64,000 bases of DNA from positions 7,936,001 to 8,000,000 of the forward strand of contig JANTQA010000033.1 in NCBI GenBank assembly GCA_027625915.1, written 5' to 3'. Positions 26,401 through 36,733 of the stretch are shown piece after piece. The notes beneath the pieces were generated by a model, which saw nothing but the letters and a program-made list of their open reading frames with translations, did no database searches and was not told the origin of the DNA. This DNA is from Anaeramoeba flamelloides (lineage: Eukaryota > Metamonada > Anaeramoebidae). The number at the start of each line of letters is the position of its first letter. The stretch's first letter is position 1. A program made the translations under genes and the position numbers.

Positions 26401-27065
26401 TTAAAACAAGAAAAACATTTAAATTTTTGTTCGTTGGCAGGGATGCACCACGAGAAGGTGTTGATGTTTTACTTGATAGTTACTTGGCCGCATTTACTTC
26501 ACAAGATGATGTTTCCTTAATAATTGTATTTTTACATTCTCAAGTATTCCAATTGAAAAGAATAAAAAAGCTAATTTATGAAAATGAATTCAATAATAAC
26601 AAATACCCTGATATTGAATTATTTACTGATTATAAAAATACCCGTGAACTTCTTTCTATTTATCGATCCGCTGACTATCTTATCCACCCCTTTCGGTCAG
26701 AAGCATTTTGTTTAACATCACTAGAAGCTATGTCAATGGGTATTCCCATAGTGATACCAAAAGTACCACCAGCTACAGAATTGACAGATGATACAAATTC
26801 GTTTTATATTAATGCAACCCAAAAGTATTGCTTTGATTATCCATGTGGCGAAAAAACAATTTTTGAATTAGAAACATACAATCAGCCTTGGTGGTATGAA
26901 CCAAATAAACTTCAATTAACTCAAACAATGTCAAAAATTTATAAAAACAGACACCGATACGCGAAAAAAAAAATAATTAGTGGTGTTCAAAAAGCTCAAA
27001 AAGCAAATTGGGATATAGTTGGGATAAACTTAAAAAACCGAATTTTTGAAATATTTAAAACTTAG
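17460..27065 (+). CDS. Membrane-anchored GT4-type glycosyltransferase with VWD-like region
   Basis: Three exons: 17460-17818, 20209-21687 and 26189-27065, about 904 residues. Exon 3 is a clear GT-B C-terminal half: VEIWVPSQYNADLF, HGIDPKIF, FLFVGRDAPREGVDVLL, and the EX7E donor-sugar motif EAFCLTSLE (about residues 784-792). The end of exon 2 supplies the N-terminal Rossmann half (NILFEGRLFG...DMVIWNGNPIDF). Exon 2/3 joins in phase (CAA AG|GTATGT ... ATAG|T) as NTQSPHIVIYPSNYGEIP, which is strong. Exon 1 carries one hydrophobic segment (VLFVFILLFFMIYFF, about residues 39-53) after a basic stretch, fitting a type II Golgi/ER anchor; its link to exon 2 (GAAAA|GTAATT ... AAAAG|A) keeps phase but is less certain. 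Middle residues about 310-500 (CFGNPFDHE...SSGLLTIDT) resemble a VWD fold weakly. Acceptor and substrate sugars are unknown. Confidence 0.75.
18271..18825 (+). mobile_element. Foldback element A1 with ~200-bp TIRs and TTAA flanks
   Basis: The left arm (GGTTTGCAATCCCTGAAATT..., 18271-18480) is almost the reverse complement of the right arm (18640-18825, ending AATTTCAGGGATTGTAATCC). About 160 unique bases lie between them. TTAA flanks both sides (18267-18270 and 18826-18829). The copy at 47458-48013 has the same arms with the unique core in the opposite orientation. TTAA target duplication is the mark of piggyBac-type elements; no ORF is present, so it would be a MITE moved in trans. Confidence 0.85.
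18925..19285 (+). repeat. Dispersed repeat family D, copy D1
   Basis: Similar to 35565-35935 in the same orientation and to 60255-60635 in reverse. Shared blocks include GGTACCTTTTACC / GGTATCTTTTACC, CATTTTGAA, ATATTAAAACTTTGAAA, AATCAGAGTTGAATC and a final run of TTTTTCTTTTTAAAATGACAAACA-like sequence. Clear terminal repeats were not found. Confidence 0.6.
19565..20105 (-). mobile_element. Family B element, copy B1
   Basis: Reverse complement of the family seen at 23745-24265 and 46312-46832. Landmarks are AACACACCGAAATTCAAAAA at the left, CACCAACAATTGTTGATCGA in the middle, and CTTTCAACTGTTTAAACTGT then CCAAAATTTTGGAAT at the right. The ends carry a shared TTCCAAAAATTTGGACACA-type inverted repeat. 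No ORF. It ends about 100 bp before GT4 exon 2. Confidence 0.7.
23228..23595 (-). mobile_element. Family B element, copy B2
   Basis: Contains GTGTTAAAAATTTTGGGG, ATTGATCGATCAA, AGATACCACCAACCAATTTT, TGTAATTGGGAAAAACGAAA and TTTTAACTGTTCCAAAAAA, in the same order as B1. It lacks the outermost ~170 bases on its left. It faces B3 across ~150 bp, so the pair is a large inverted repeat inside GT4 intron 2. Confidence 0.7.
23745..24265 (+). mobile_element. Family B element, copy B3
   Basis: Begins TTCCAAAAATTTGTACACAG and ends GTGTGTCCAAATTTTTGGAA; these are inverted copies of one another (TIR about 19 bp). Inside are TTTAAACAGTTGAAAG, GCAGTTACGTAATCTG and CAATTGATCGATCAACAATT. Closely similar to 46312-46832. 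No coding potential; TIR style would fit a Tc1/mariner-like MITE but the target site cannot be fixed. Confidence 0.75.
24340..24800 (+). mobile_element. LINE 3' fragment
   Basis: Matches, in reverse orientation, the 3' part of the LINE at 37500-39076. It encodes the end of the second ORF with FCHLCLKYEHKGKLLKIIDH, a Cys/His cluster of the type found at the C terminus of LINE polymerases, then a tail (AGTGTAATTTACACTTC) and an A-rich end. Everything upstream of the last ~450 bases is missing. Confidence 0.75.
25000..25550 (-). mobile_element. Short LINE-tailed element, copy N2
   Basis: The minus strand runs from ~25550 to a 3' tail at ~25000. The last ~85 bases (25000-25085, GAAGTGTAAATTACACTC...) match the LINE tail; the body matches 1145-1705 instead. 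The minus-strand body has an open stretch at 25510-25310 (MEEELQRKKIKWLLTNN...) that is Lys-rich and may be a remnant of a LINE first ORF or chance. Tail faces the tail of the LINE fragment to its left, forming an inverted repeat ~230 bp apart. Confidence 0.65.
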
Positions 27066-28959
27066 ATGTCCACCTATTATTATATAGGAATAAAATAAGT
27101 TGTTTAAATATATATATATATATATTGCAGTTTAATTAATAATATTAAAAATATATTCTAATAAATAATGTTTTTTTTATTATTCTAATATCTTTGATGT
27201 TATTAATAATGTAAACTCATTTTTTATTTAAATCTTGGTTTATGTTAAAATAAATTTTTAATTTTAATAAAATTTCTGAATTTAAATTTAAAAATTTCAC
27301 AAATGTATTTAGTTTAATATGTTTTTTTTTTTTTTCAATATAATTATTTTTTCTCATCATTAAATTCCTATTTAAACAGTTAAAAATATGTATAATTTAT
27401 TCTTTACAACTGGGAATGTTTCATAAAAAAATAATATATTGATCTATCTAACTATATGTCTCAGTTTATCTGTCTATTAGCAAATTAATCCACATTAATC
27501 TGCATAATTTCTGTTTTTTTTTTTGATCCATATATCAATGTTAAAAATATACATTTAGTTTTCAAATTATAGAAAATTTTTTATTTACCAGAAAAGAAAT
27601 ATTATTAAATGTATTAATATTTAAAGGGTAGTAAATAAAAAAAATCTTGTAAAAAGAAAAAAAAAAATCAAATGCACAGATAATTAAACTCTTTAATGTA
27701 ATTATTTAACCTAAATTGTTAGAATGGTTAGAATTTTTTATCTAACTCATAAAGATACTAAAAAACTAGATATTTGTTATAATAAAAATTGAAAGCTAAA
27801 ATCAAAGTAAAAAAAAATGCACTTAAACAAAGACACTCAAATGGAAAACTAGAACTTTTACATCTACAAACGATTCTAGAAGAAATATAAAATTTATCAA
27901 AAATATACAATCAGTATACTCAAATAATCTGTCTCGGTATTAAATAAGAGGTATAGAATATATCCATTCAGAAAAGATAAAGAGAAAATTAAAAAAAAAA
28001 AACCTTATTAAACATGTAGTAAATTTTTAAATAGCAAAGTAGAATTTTCACACTTTGAAAAAAACTGGAATTTAAAGAATATCAAAGTATAAGCAAATTT
28101 TAGGAAAAATGTCCTATGTTTCATTAGAAATTGTCATCAAATCTATTCAAACTAACAACTTTTACAAATAATTTTCAATTGATACACATAAAGATGTGAA
28201 AAGAAAATACATTCTTAAATCTTTTCATATTATAGTACACAACTTGGTGATATGATTGGATTTGTACAGGTGTATAAAATATCGAAAAGAAAAAAAGACG
28301 AGAGGATAAGAAATTCAAAAAAATGAAATATTTTGAATTCTGTATCAGATGGTAGAGATGTTTTTTTTTTGAGAAATATGAACATAAAGGAAATTTATAG
28401 CGTTACTTGAGAATATTATGCTGGTAGATATTACACAATAAATGACTTGGAAAAGGACTTAAAGTCAAATGTTGAAGTCCTGTACGCATATAATTAATCT
28501 AAAATTCAATAACCCAAGACAATTTTTATCTCTCTTATTAATTTTTTTATTTCTTCTTGATTTTTATTCAATTCTTTATTTTTTATTTATTCTTCATTTT
28601 TATACTTGTTCTTATTTTTACATTTGTTGTATAAATCCTTTATTATAGAAAAATAAATTAAGTTTAAAATGTATTTAATAAAATTTAAATCCACTTTTTG
28701 AAATAGAAGTTATAAGTTTAGTTACTTCAAAATAAACCCATTTAACAGCTCTAGTTTTTTCAACACAAAACCTTGAACAATAAATCCACTAGATTTTTTT
28801 TAATCCTTACGAATATTCGATTTTTGAAAAAAGAATATCTTTGTAAATAAAATATAGTGAAAATACTAAATAGAAATTGTTACAGAGAAATTTATTAATA
28901 ATTGTTCCAAGTTTATACAGTTCTACAAAAGAAACTGTAAATAGACATCCTGTATTAAA
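27066..28959. other. Intergenic between converging GT4 and ChAPs genes
   Basis: AT-rich with a short TA repeat at 27108-27125. Both genes end here (convergent), so it holds both 3' ends. No other feature recognised. Confidence 0.4.
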
Positions 28960-29180
28960 ATGTTTGGATTGAACACGACAAAAAAATTTATGGTACTACA
29001 TTTGTTGAAATTTTTAGTAACATTTATCAATCAATAAAAGGTCACTTATCTTAATTACTTTCATTTGGGTTTTCTATTTAGAAGAACGCATCTTTACTCT
29101 AATATCAATGATTCAAACAAAATTTTTGATTGAACGGGATAGGTTACGTTATTGGAAAAACTAAAACAACAAATAAAAAA
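28960..29180 (-). repeat. Family B repeat, very diverged copy (B6)
   Basis: Landmarks AATTTATGGTACTACATTTG, TTTATCAATCAATAAAAGG, GGGTTTTCTATTTAGAAGAA and TTGAACGGGATAGGTTACGT line up in order with B2 (23280-23480). It lies just beyond the 3' end of the ChAPs gene, followed by a long A-run. Confidence 0.45.
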
Positions 29181-29189
29181 CAAAAACAA

Positions 29190-29221
<32 letters not shown>

Positions 29222-29303
29222 AAAAAGCAAAAAACAAAAAAACAAAAAACAAAAAATAAAAAAAATGATAAAAAAAACAAAAAAAAAAAAAATCAAATTA
29301 AGA

Positions 29304-32300
29304 TTATTTATTATACCCAAAAACCTTTAAATGCTTTGCTAAATTAACAAATTCAAGAATTGGATTTTTAATTTCATATTTCAAATTATTAACAAATTTT
29401 TGAATTGATTTTAATCCACGTTTTCTAACTAATTGGAAAATTGAAGTTCTAATTGTTTTATTGATCACGAATTCCTCATAGTTAGTTTTTTTAATATCGG
29501 CACTTGATTTTGTTAATAGACTACATAAATGGAAAACTTTGGAAATTGATCCTTCTTTGGAATACAATTTTAATAATTTCAAGCAAATGGAAAAGGTTAG
29601 GGGATCTAGTCTTTTTGAAATTTTTAAGGAGCAATAATAATTTGCCTTTGCATCCTTTGTTTGGTATAATCTTAAACATAAATCCCCAACCCTTTCCCAG
29701 TCTACCGGCGTGCGGTATTCCGGGTTATTTTCAATCAATTGTGTGTGCTCCTGTTCGTATTTAATTTCGGTGTATATCTTCACTTCGTTATATAAAACGT
29801 TAAAGAGATAATCAAACCATTTTTCATAATTAAATTGATATATTAAAAATATTTTTGCTGATGGAGCTGCGTTTTTTATTGGGTTTTTATTTATTATTTT
29901 TTTTAAAAGCTTTTTCTTTTTCCTTGTCCTTGTACTTTTGATTTCCGTTACAATGTTTTTTTTTGAAATTAAAATTTTATTCTCATTATTATTGTCTTGT
30001 ATTTGCATGCCGTTTTTAGTATGCCTTTTTTTTTTGAATTTGATTAACTTTGAAATCAGTTCTTTTTCTTTTAAATCATTTTCAATCTTGGATTCCATTT
30101 TCACTTCTTCTTTTGATTCTTCTTTTTGAAAATTTTCAAATTCAGAATCACTTTCCATTAACCATGTTGAATTAAGATTCCATTCAAGTTGGTAAATGCT
30201 TTTTTGTTTATTATTAAAATTATATATTTCAGAAACAGAATTGGGAATTTCATAACCAGATTCAGAATCTGATAAAGATTCTTCAAAATCTGCTTCATAT
30301 GATTCCCCACTCCCCATTTTCGAATTGGTTTCCATTAAATCAAAATTTTCTGTGTTGGAAAATTGTTCATCCAATTCAAAATCAAAATATTTCCCTTGCT
30401 TTATGATATTTTTTAATGGCTTGCCACGTTTTTCAAACATAATATCAAAATCACCTCCGTTATTTTCCCCTTCCTTCTCATTTTTCTTTATCTTTCCCTG
30501 TTCCTTCTTGTTTTGCATGTTCTTCTTGTTGTTATCAATTGGGTTTTTTTTATAATTGATTTCTATTTCATTTTCATTGCCCTTATAAAATTGATTTTCA
30601 ACCATCCAAGTCCCATTGTCTTCTTTTTTAATACTATCACCAAAAGAGCTATATAAATGTTTCTTTTTCCTTTCTTTACAATCAATCTCCATAAATTCAA
30701 AAACCTCACTTCTAATTTGCAATAATGATTTCCAACCTAAAATTTTATATAATTTACAAAGTATTGAATAGGCTTTGGAATTTATTTTATCCTGTAACAG
30801 CCCACCGGGTAGATGGGCCAAAACACTGGAATTTTGCGCAGAGCGTCTAATACGCTCCAAGTTGTGCTTCCAGCCAGACTCTAATTCGGATTTTAAAGGA
30901 CTAGTAATTCTTAAAGGGTTTGGGCACAGCAAAGAAAGTTGATTAATTATTTTAGATTTAGGATTATTATACTTTGATCTGTTTTTTCTTCTTGAATTAG
31001 AAGAATGAGAATATTTGTTCTTCCTCTTTGTGTTCCCATTTGAATTTTTGAAATTCTTCTTATGATTGTTCCTATTATGGTTGCTGTTATTATTATTGTT
31101 TTGCTTTCTTTGAGTCTCTTTATAATTAGTATGCGACGGGCTAAGTAAAGTTTGTAATTCTTCCTTTGCCCGGCACGGCAAATGATTTAAAATAACCAGG
31201 GCTCTGTTATAATTTTTGTCTTTTATTAAAACTTTGGCTAATAAATAATACGAGCTTGGATGGAACGGGAATAGCTGTGTAAATGAATTTGCCTCTTTAA
31301 GTGCTAATTCGATGGAATTACATTTAATCAATGCCTTTATTCTCATTTTTTTTAATGACAACGATCCTGGCTTTATTTGCAATGCAACCTCACAAATAAT
31401 CAATGCCTGTTTATATCGGTTTGCCTTGATTAAGCTTTTTGCAATCGGGATGGCAAATTCTGCGGAAAATGGCAATAATCTCCAAAAAAATCTTGCACAC
31501 TGCAAAAATCTACAATCATCAAAAAAATAATTAAAAATCGCCTTTGTTAAAATATTTCTTGATGCACTTGGCAATTTTGTTGATCCCAATGGCGCAGACA
31601 GTTTAATTTTTATTTTATTTTCAATCTTGATTTCTTCTTCTTGTTTAAATTTTTTTGTTTCTTTTTTTGAGTCTTTTTTCTTTTCTTCTTTTTCTATTTT
31701 GTTTTCTTGTTCTTGTTCTTGTTCTTGTTCTTGTTCTTTATTTGCATTTAGTGGAATGTTAGGTTCTTTTACTTTAAAATTTGAGGTACTTTTGGATACA
31801 AAAATCGATTTCAAGATATTAAAGAAGACACCTAGAGTTTTTTTTTCATTCTCGAAAGAATTTTTGATTTTGTAAAGTCCCAAATCGTCCAAGACGACAA
31901 GTGTTTTAAATTGTTTAAAAAGTGGTGTAGAACAATAACTTCTGATAAAAGAAGCAATAAATAATCTCTCCCATGCCTTTTTTTCTTCAATTTTGCTCGA
32001 AAAGTTAACTTTGTGGCCAGACAAGGACAGCCAATAATAATCGAATTTGCCTGGTAATGAAAATTCAGCACGCAAATCATATTGTGTTAATGGATCGTAA
32101 GAGCAGTAAGTGCCTGAAACAATTTTATAAGAAGATCTGTCGATTATTGATCGCTTTTTTTCTTGGCAAGATAAAAGTGATCCAAAATATGCTGCAATAG
32201 AACTAAGACCTAAAGAAAAATTAATTCCACAAGAGTGATGGTAATAACCATGATATTTGCGATTACTATTCGAATTCTTCCCTCCTGTGCTGTGTGCTTT

Positions 32301-32426
32301 GATGAGATGTACAAGATCAGGGACATCATACGTTTGTGAGCAATAATTTAATTGCGTTTGACGAGTGAGAATTGATTCTCCAATTGAAGACTCAACACAC
32401 TCATAAAGATCAGAAATGCTGTCCAT
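29304..32426 (-). CDS. ChAPs family protein (Chs5-Arf1-binding, exomer-type TPR protein)
   Basis: One uninterrupted frame of about 1,040 residues from ATG 32426 (MDSISDLYEC) to TAA at 29304; an upstream TTG in frame is not needed. In yeast the ChAPs (Bch1, Bud7, Bch2, Chs6) form the exomer with Chs5 and Arf1 and sort cargo from the trans-Golgi to the cell surface. Family features seen: the N-terminal block YYHHSCGINFSLGLSSIAAY, GTYCSYDPLTQYDLRAEFSL, TLVVLDDLGLYK; a TPR array (YKQALIICEVALQIKPGSL, ALKEANSFTQLFPFHPSSYY, YNRALVILNHLPC); and the C-terminal WFDYLFNVLYNEVKIYTE...VDWERVGDLCLRLY...FVNLAKHLKVFG. Between TPRs and C terminus lies a ~400-residue Lys/Glu/Asn-rich insert, making it longer than yeast members (about 750). 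No Chs5 partner is in the window. Confidence 0.85.
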   Translation of the reverse strand: MDSISDLYECVESSIGESILTRQTQLNYCSQTYDVPDLVHLIKAHSTGGKNSNSNRKYHGYYHHSCGINFSLGLSSIAAYFGSLLSCQEKKRSIIDRSSYKIVSGTYCSYDPLTQYDLRAEFSLPGKFDYYWLSLSGHKVNFSSKIEEKKAWERLFIASFIRSYCSTPLFKQFKTLVVLDDLGLYKIKNSFENEKKTLGVFFNILKSIFVSKSTSNFKVKEPNIPLNANKEQEQEQEQEQENKIEKEEKKKDSKKETKKFKQEEEIKIENKIKIKLSAPLGSTKLPSASRNILTKAIFNYFFDDCRFLQCARFFWRLLPFSAEFAIPIAKSLIKANRYKQALIICEVALQIKPGSLSLKKMRIKALIKCNSIELALKEANSFTQLFPFHPSSYYLLAKVLIKDKNYNRALVILNHLPCRAKEELQTLLSPSHTNYKETQRKQNNNNNSNHNRNNHKKNFKNSNGNTKRKNKYSHSSNSRRKNRSKYNNPKSKIINQLSLLCPNPLRITSPLKSELESGWKHNLERIRRSAQNSSVLAHLPGGLLQDKINSKAYSILCKLYKILGWKSLLQIRSEVFEFMEIDCKERKKKHLYSSFGDSIKKEDNGTWMVENQFYKGNENEIEINYKKNPIDNNKKNMQNKKEQGKIKKNEKEGENNGGDFDIMFEKRGKPLKNIIKQGKYFDFELDEQFSNTENFDLMETNSKMGSGESYEADFEESLSDSESGYEIPNSVSEIYNFNNKQKSIYQLEWNLNSTWLMESDSEFENFQKEESKEEVKMESKIENDLKEKELISKLIKFKKKRHTKNGMQIQDNNNENKILISKKNIVTEIKSTRTRKKKKLLKKIINKNPIKNAAPSAKIFLIYQFNYEKWFDYLFNVLYNEVKIYTEIKYEQEHTQLIENNPEYRTPVDWERVGDLCLRLYQTKDAKANYYCSLKISKRLDPLTFSICLKLLKLYSKEGSISKVFHLCSLLTKSSADIKKTNYEEFVINKTIRTSIFQLVRKRGLKSIQKFVNNLKYEIKNPILEFVNLAKHLKVFGYNK

Positions 32427-34388
32427 ACAAATACAGAACAAATAAGAGGTTCAAAATTAAAAGCAAAAAAAAACGAATTAACTTGAAAAAAATGTTAATT
32501 ATTTCAAAATTTAGAACATTTTTTGAAACACAATTTATCCAAACCCTCAACTTTTAACAAGGAAGTTGGCTGTTTTTTTTGGAAGAGGTTGTCTTTGAGT
32601 TTAATTTCAAAATGATTTGGTTTTTGCTTTTTTAAGTTTAGTTTTAATTTCATTTGAGATATTTTATTGGGTTTACAAGAAACAACATTTTTTGCTTTAC
32701 AGTTTTATGTCAACTTTTGAGCTATTCAAATACTAAATACTTGTATTTTTTCTCAGAAAAACAAAATATTTTTCTTTTTGAACTTGTGTTTTTAGCTTGG
32801 AAAAAAATTTACAAGAAATTGGATAGCCTTTTTTTTGAAAGAGAGAATGAAGTTATATTATATACGGTGTAAGGTGTAGTTTAAAAATGAATAACATTGA
32901 GAAATATTTCCAAGTTTTGAAGTATGTTTTTAATTGTACTGATCTTCGGTTTTTTTGTTTAATGGCCTTAAACTAACAATTGTTTTTCTTAAAACCAGGT
33001 AATGGGATATTTTCTTAAAATGCTAATAGCAAAGGAGATTTTTTTTTTAAATTGAATCAATCGAAAGGAAATTTTTATGGGTTTACACATAATTAAAAAT
33101 AAAATCGAAAATTTTGAGTTGGTTAAAGCGAATAATTTTATTAATATTTCTTGTTTCGTAAAAAAGATTCTTCCAATAAAATCTAACATCCGAGAACCAC
33201 AAATTCTTGAAGCAATGTATTTATTGCTTTTCGTAGGATTATGATTTTTAAAGTTCTCTCTTCTTAAAAAAATTTTTTTCAACACCAAATGAAAGAAAAA
33301 TGAAGTTTTAAACTATTTGCCTTGTTAATTAACAGTTTGGATATAAAAGTGAAAAACGATTTTTCATGGGGAACATTAATAGAACCTGAAAATACAAAGC
33401 CAGATCATTAAAAAAAGACAAAACAAATGAACAAATTCAGACCAAATGGGGTATTAATTACAATAACAGTTTTTTTTAATACTGTCTTTTGGTATGGGTT
33501 TTTCATTGATTGATCTAACATTAACAATTTGAAGAAAAAATGGATTCATTTTTAAGATCTCCAAAGTCCCACCAATTTTGATTTCGAAATGAAAGTACAC
33601 TTAATTTATGTTTGATGGTTTGATGGAAAATAATATAATGGATAAGTATTTGAAGTTAATTTGTTACCTCTTTTTATTGATTTTATTATACTTTTTGAGT
33701 AAGGTTCTATAAAGTACCCAATTATAAATCGGATCAACTTCATCTCCCTAATTGATCCTTTTTCTCTGTCTCTTTGTTTACAATATAACCAAGTTATTTT
33801 AATTTAAGACTCTAAGGATATTATATTTATTGTTAGTAGGATATTTATGATTTATAAAACTTTCTAGTAAATAAAAAAAGGTATTTCTCGGTTAAAAAAT
33901 TCCAAATAAATGGAAGGATGAATTTTAATTTAATACAACTTGAAGATATTTACTTTTGAAGAGAATAATCAATAGTTTCAAAAATTATAACCCCATCTAA
34001 AAAACTGAGATAGAGATAAAAAATTCCCCGCGATAATTATTGCTGTGCCCTAGGTTTACCAGGGTTTAAAATTACTGAGTAATATCTAGGTTAATATTCT
34101 ATTCTTTTAAATCACGGAAAACCTAAAGAAAGTTTTTATCAAGTGCCTTAGAGTGCCTCGTTTTTTTTAATTTGAGAAATAAACCGAAAATTAAATAAAT
34201 TTTCGATTTATTTATTCAATTAAAAAAAACCTAACTGCATTTTTCCAGAATTTGAAAGAATAGAATAAAATATTTCATTTTTCTCAATTCTTTTAAATTC
34301 TGGAAATCTAACTGCATTTTTCTTTAATATAATAAATAAACAGAAAAATTATTTAATTATCAATTATTTTGGAAAATTAAAAAAAAAA

Positions 34389-34389
<1 letters not shown>
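32427..34389. other. Intergenic, 5' flank of the ChAPs gene, nothing recognised
   Basis: AT-rich. A 99-codon minus-strand ORF at 32989-33288 has no recognisable motif and begins at no clear context. The 34000-34330 part has repeated AACCTAA / GCATTTTTC motifs (34220-34325) but no defined element. Confidence 0.4.
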
Positions 34390-34451
<62 letters not shown>

Positions 34452-34458
34452 ATGTACG
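34390..34458. repeat. Compound microsatellite
   Basis: Consecutive CATA repeats, then TA repeats, then TG repeats, followed by a T-run. Such stacked simple repeats are mutation-prone. Confidence 0.9.
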
Positions 34459-35564
34459 TGTTTTTTTTTTTTTTTTCAAATATTAAAAGGATTCTTTTTA
34501 TAGAATAATTTTTAGAAAAAAATTGTAAGATACAATCAGCCTTTTGAATATAATTAATTTAAATAAAATTGAATTTTTTTCAAGAAAATTATTTTTCTAT
34601 TTTATACAATATTTTTTTTTTAATTTCATATTTTTTATAATTATTTATTTTGCTTTATTTTACTTTATGCTCTTTCATTGATTGTTATAATTGAAATTTA
34701 TATTATTTTATTTTATTTTTGAAATTTTATCTTTTCTGAGAACCTAATCAAAATTATTTTAAAAGTACAAGTGTATAAAAATGAAATTACTTTAAATTAA
34801 AATTTATACCAGCGATTATTCTATAGAATTTGATGATTGTAGATTATTCGTAAAAATTACTTTGTTAATAAAATAAAATAATTAGTTGAAATTGGATATT
34901 AACTAATTAGTTTTTTTTTTTACCAATTTTTATTTTTTGTGTAATCACACTTTTTCTAATCCAGTTGAGTTATTAAAGAAATTTAATTTATAATTTTATT
35001 TCTTAAATAAACTATTTTTCAGTCAAAGGGGAACAGTTGAAATGGGTGAAATATATGTGTATAAAGATTTAAAATTGCTATTAGAAGTAGATTATTATCA
35101 ATAATTATCAATAATTGAAATCATTTGAAATCATTTTTTCACTTTTTTTTTTTTTTTTCTTCTGTTTTTTTAAATTAAATTTAAAATAAAAAAATGTTTG
35201 AAACTCCAAATTAACATTAGGATAAATTAGACTTTTTGTATTCTTTTAAAAGTCATATATTTGCAATAAAAAAATATTATTATTTTAAATTTTAATTTCC
35301 GAAAGAAATTGCAAAATTTTTACACAATTTGTTTAAATATAAGGACCACAAAAGTGTTAAACATTTTTTTTTGAAATTTATGGTTTTTTTCAGGATTTTT
35401 TTTTTTGATTATCTACCTTAATACGAAATTTATTATTTCTTGTATTCTAAATGATCTAAGTTTGGTTGATTCTTAAAGAAAAAGTAAATTGCCCATTTTT
35501 GACCGGACCATCTTTGAGTGAAATGGAGTTTATTTATATGTCTTTTTTAATCAAGATTGTTTTT
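34459..35564. other. AT-rich spacer, nothing recognised
   Basis: Long A and T runs. No ORF or shared repeat recognised. Confidence 0.4.
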
Positions 35565-35935
35565 ACCTTGTTAAGGAAATAGGTATCTTTTACCATTTTG
35601 AAAAATTAAAGTTGTGAGAACTACATTGAAAAAATTTTTTTTGAGTGGCATAGGGTATTGAAACTTTGAAACCAAAATACTATCCTCTGGTCTATCTGTG
35701 AAAAGAACAAAAGTAATTCAGAGTTGAATCTTTTATTTTTTTAATTTGTTAAACATTTTGTTATTAAATATTTTGCTATATGAAATTATATTTTTGGGCT
35801 ATAAGATAATTTTTGTGGAGGTGCTTATAATTAATCCTTAAATAAATGAAAAAGAAGATTTTAAGAAAGGATATATTTTAAACAAATGTTTCCTTTTAGA
35901 AGACCAAACAGCTAAGATCAACTTTTACAAATAAA
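35565..35935 (+). repeat. Dispersed repeat family D, copy D2
   Basis: Same orientation as D1 (18925-19285). Shared: GGTATCTTTTACCATTTTGA, GAGTGGCATAGGGTATTGAA, CTATCTGTGAAAAGAACA, TAATTCAGAGTTGAATC, AAACATTTTGTTATTAAAT and TAGAAGACCAAACA near the right end, which also occurs in reverse in D3. Confidence 0.6.
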
Positions 35936-36301
35936 TTTTGTTAAAATCAAGAATGGAAAAAATCCAATCAAATCCTATTTTAGAAGATTTAATTACTTAA
36001 TTTTCTTAATTTAAATTAATTCAAACAATTGCCTTGAAATTCTGACACCATGGTTGTTATATAATATTATTATACAAAATATTTAATTGTTTTTGTAAAT
36101 TTGTTATCAAAATTTATTTCCGGATTAATTTTTACAAAACAATCCATAGAAAAAATATTTATTCAAATACTAAAGTCACGGTGTTGGATTCTCAAAATTC
36201 AAAGACAGTAGCAAAAAAATCAAGTCCAATGATTACCAATATATGATGAAAATTGCTTAATACAAAATTTACTATTATTTTAATTTTTTCAATTTAGAGT
36301 A

Positions 36302-36733
36302 TTTCCAAGTCTACCATAAAATTTTAAGTAAAACACAATTGAGTTTTCTATTCTTATTTTCTATTTTCAAAAAATTCCGAAATAAGAGTTATTATTCCAA
36401 AAAAATTTTCAATAAATGAGCTATTATTCAAATTTTGGTTACATCAAAAAAAAAAAATTCAAGATCCCATGAAACTTCAAAATTATCAGTCCAAAGAAGT
36501 TCAAAAAAAATATCAATATTTACCGATCTTTAAAAATTTACCATTTTTTAACAATATTTTTAAGTGCTTCATAAATCTTCAAATTTTTTTTTGATGTAAC
36601 CAAAATTTGAATAATAGCTCATTTATTGAAAATTTTTTTGGAATAATAACTCTTATTTCGGAATTTTTTGAAAATAGAAAATAAGAATAGAAAACTCAAT
36701 TGTGTTTTACTTAAAATTTTATGGTAGCCTTGG
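36302..36733. repeat. Near-perfect long hairpin (inverted repeat, ~145-bp arms)
   Basis: The left arm (36303-36446, TCTACCATAAAATTTTAAGT ... TTGGTTACATCAAAAAAA) is repeated almost without change as reverse complement at 36589-36733, with ~140 unrelated bases between. The only clear mismatches are near the outer ends (AAGTCTACC versus AAGGCTACC). No obvious target-site duplication was found, so it could be a young foldback element or an inverted duplication. Confidence 0.85.

Noticed and set aside
32989-33288. Minus-strand 99-codon ORF
   Set aside because: No motif, no homologous copy and composition like the surrounding spacer.
34390-34458. Possible regulatory or CRISPR-like repeat
   Set aside because: Pure CATA, TA and TG units without spacers: a compound microsatellite.
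36302-36733. Hairpin as an RNA gene
   Set aside because: The length and perfect arms fit an inverted duplication; no promoter or known RNA motif is seen.
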